Source: Microcystis aeruginosa FD4
Lineage (GTDB): Bacteria; Cyanobacteriota; Cyanobacteriia; Cyanobacteriales; Microcystaceae
Direction: 5' to 3'
NCBI RefSeq assembly: GCF_009792235.1
Contig: NZ_CP046973.1
Span: 2,666,001-2,730,000, forward strand
DNA length: 64,000 nt
Both the position numbers and the translations under genes were made by a program. Shown here one piece after another: positions 63,801 through 64,000 of this stretch. How positions within the stretch are numbered: position 1 is the stretch's first letter; each line of letters begins with the position of its first letter. Below the pieces are notes generated by a model that did not search any database, had not been told where the DNA came from, and saw only the letters and a list, made by a program, of their open reading frames with translations.

Positions 63801-64000
63801 GAGTTGGTTGATTAGATTCTGTCCAGCAGTATAGGCGGCGGTATTGTTACCGCCTGAAGTGTTGGCAATATCTTGCAGTAAGTTATTGCTATTGGATGTA
63901 AATTCATTAGCATTAAGGGGATTGGCTAAAACCAGAAAGAACTTTTCATCAGAAGTTAAACCAAAAGCATCAAATCCTGTGGTAGAATCTTTGAAGACTT
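60840..64000 (-). CDS. Lipase-like Calx-beta/RTX exoprotein (cut by window end)
   Basis: The frame is open from 63998 to 60840 (1052 residues) with its start beyond the window. Order: class-3-lipase-type hydrolase with the nucleophile elbow GHSLGG and an upstream AIQGTQSLQDLL strand; a tryptophan-rich stretch (WDAAAYWVDDAW, then WSGDAW); a Calx-beta domain ending with FLINLSNPSNALITDNEG; three 116-residue repeats rich in tryptophan (YPGWQTLAAETVNGVNQVLW); and RTX-like GSSNDDILTGTLDNDILIGG near the C-terminus. It is probably a calcium-binding protein exported by a type I system. No secretion genes are in the window. Confidence 0.85.
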   Translation of the reverse strand, partial: VFKDSTTGFDAFGLTSDEKFFLVLANPLNANEFTSNSNNLLQDIANTSGGNNTAAYTAGQNLINQLTSANQSYTFTNGTIYDLAKPPVLAIQGTQSLQDLLSDATTQGIGYDQFTNNKAAVNQWLSEVTNPVSGLTLKPNITGHSLGGALSQWVGGSYTGQLGKIVTFNSPGISQQPGINLNATNNLGVTHYITSADLISMAGSKYLSGVWNLEKYSQLRSAITLKKHSVPVLNQTITRTNLSKPTDLIRKVANGNTTDLSDYWFTYLPDADYSVLQLAVAKTLNPLLAAALGFRGTTENARKTAGTFKDAFDNIISTLETLSTIVQTSLQKAYDAMQSWLPDAYDAIIRVSRKTLEFIFGTGNTSSSNLALQSLSQTSNATAQSTEINNFWDAAAYWVDDAWQATTKWSGDAWKSIDEWTPQTWQATTTWTAADWNRPFFTISNPTIAENNSGTNNLVFKVTLSTTSTQTITVNYATANNTATAGSDYIAKTGTLTFTPGQISQDIIISVNGDTAIEPNETFLINLSNPSNALITDNEGLGTITNDDVSVTPIEAFGNTKLVQDTTNKLYTQIGNNNPIAINISGTQITTNIYPGWQTLAAETVNGVNQVLWKYNDGNYLHLWSLDSNWNWQSSTGWWGLNSSEAFTQETNFQQDFNGDGIIGQPYTTIETFGNTKLVQDTTNKLYAQIGNNNPTAINISGTQITTNTYSGWQTLAAETVNGVNQVLWKYNDGNYLHLWSLDSNWNWQSSTGWWGLNSSEAFTQETNFQQDFNSDGVIGQPFTPIETFGNTKLVKDATNKLYTQIGNNNPIAIKIGATQITTNIYPGWQTLAAETVNGVNQVLWKYNDGNYLHLWTLDSNWNWQSSTGWWGLNSSEAFTQETNFQQDFNGDNQIGNPLPNIASSLAVSANVPEPIIGSSNDDILTGTLDNDILIGGLGKDTITGGAGSDQFTFNNRNEGIDTITDFLSSQGDKIALSAAGFGGGLAAGVAITAAQFVLGTTALNASNRLIYNTITGGLFFDGDGTDTLAAIQIATLSSKPSISASDIFVLV
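61296..62339 (-). repeat. Three tandem 348-bp (116-aa) repeats
   Basis: The units lie at about 61296-61643, 61644-61991 and 61992-62339, all in the same frame. Each encodes an EAFGNTKLVQDTTNKLY-type start, a NYLHLWSLDSNWNWQSSTGW-type middle and an FNGDGIIGQP-type end. DNA identity between units is very high, which points to recent duplication or gene conversion. Confidence 0.95.

Overview
The window is chromosomal DNA of a unicellular cyanobacterium, most like Microcystis aeruginosa. Evidence: NDH-1 genes in the order ndhC-ndhK-ndhJ, an acyl-lipid Delta-12 desaturase (desA), a pheophorbide-a-oxygenase-type Rieske protein, a transaldolase with EF-hands, many GCGATCGC-type palindromes, and a very high load of decayed insertion sequences and short dispersed repeats. 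The species is inferred from this pattern only.

Layout. 1-2.5 kb: C-terminal part of a UbiD-type decarboxylase, then ndhJ/K/C on the minus strand. 2.7-16.6 kb: a housekeeping block (rpsN, pnp, prfA, tal, rpmI-rplT-phoH, cysK, a membrane protein) bracketed by two decayed ISL3-family elements in opposite orientation; an inverted, internally deleted copy of the rplT-phoH junction lies next to cysK. 16.6-24.1 kb: a Nudix hydrolase, a cellulose-synthase-like glycosyltransferase, a large pseudopilin-like protein, a DUF4079-like membrane protein and murE. 24.3-25.4 kb: a broken IS605 TnpB gene with its right end. 25.6-43.7 kb: an SpkB-type kinase, desA, a TPR protein, an ABC ATPase, rsmG, a Ca2+/H+ antiporter, a DUF218 protein, an M50 protease, a degenerate metallo-beta-lactamase-fold protein, thiL, ffh, a TPR kinase with an altered catalytic loop, a Rieske oxygenase, a coiled-coil protein and aroQ. 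44.4-48.6 kb: pyrH-frr, an ISAzo13-type relic, rdgB, lipA and tRNA-Pro(CGG). 48.9-55.1 kb: an accessory region of IS relics, miniature elements and pseudogenes that holds an intact cupredoxin/antiporter-like gene pair. 55.4-58.3 kb: cbiD and guaA. 58.3-60.3 kb: a two-gene cassette, DUF262 (ParB-like fold) plus a HEPN-type predicted RNase. 60.2-64 kb: a remnant of an Rpn/DUF4351 nuclease gene and a large lipase/Calx-beta/RTX protein running off the window edge.

Most interesting points: the DUF262-HEPN cassette, a candidate defence or toxin module whose HEPN tail looks rewritten by the neighbouring gene; an antiporter paralogue that lost both conserved ion-binding glutamates but remains open and translationally coupled to a secreted cupredoxin; an IS605-derived element without an ORF that keeps both end hairpins and an omega-RNA-like 3' part; and two 98-bp miniature elements 41 kb apart that differ at one base.
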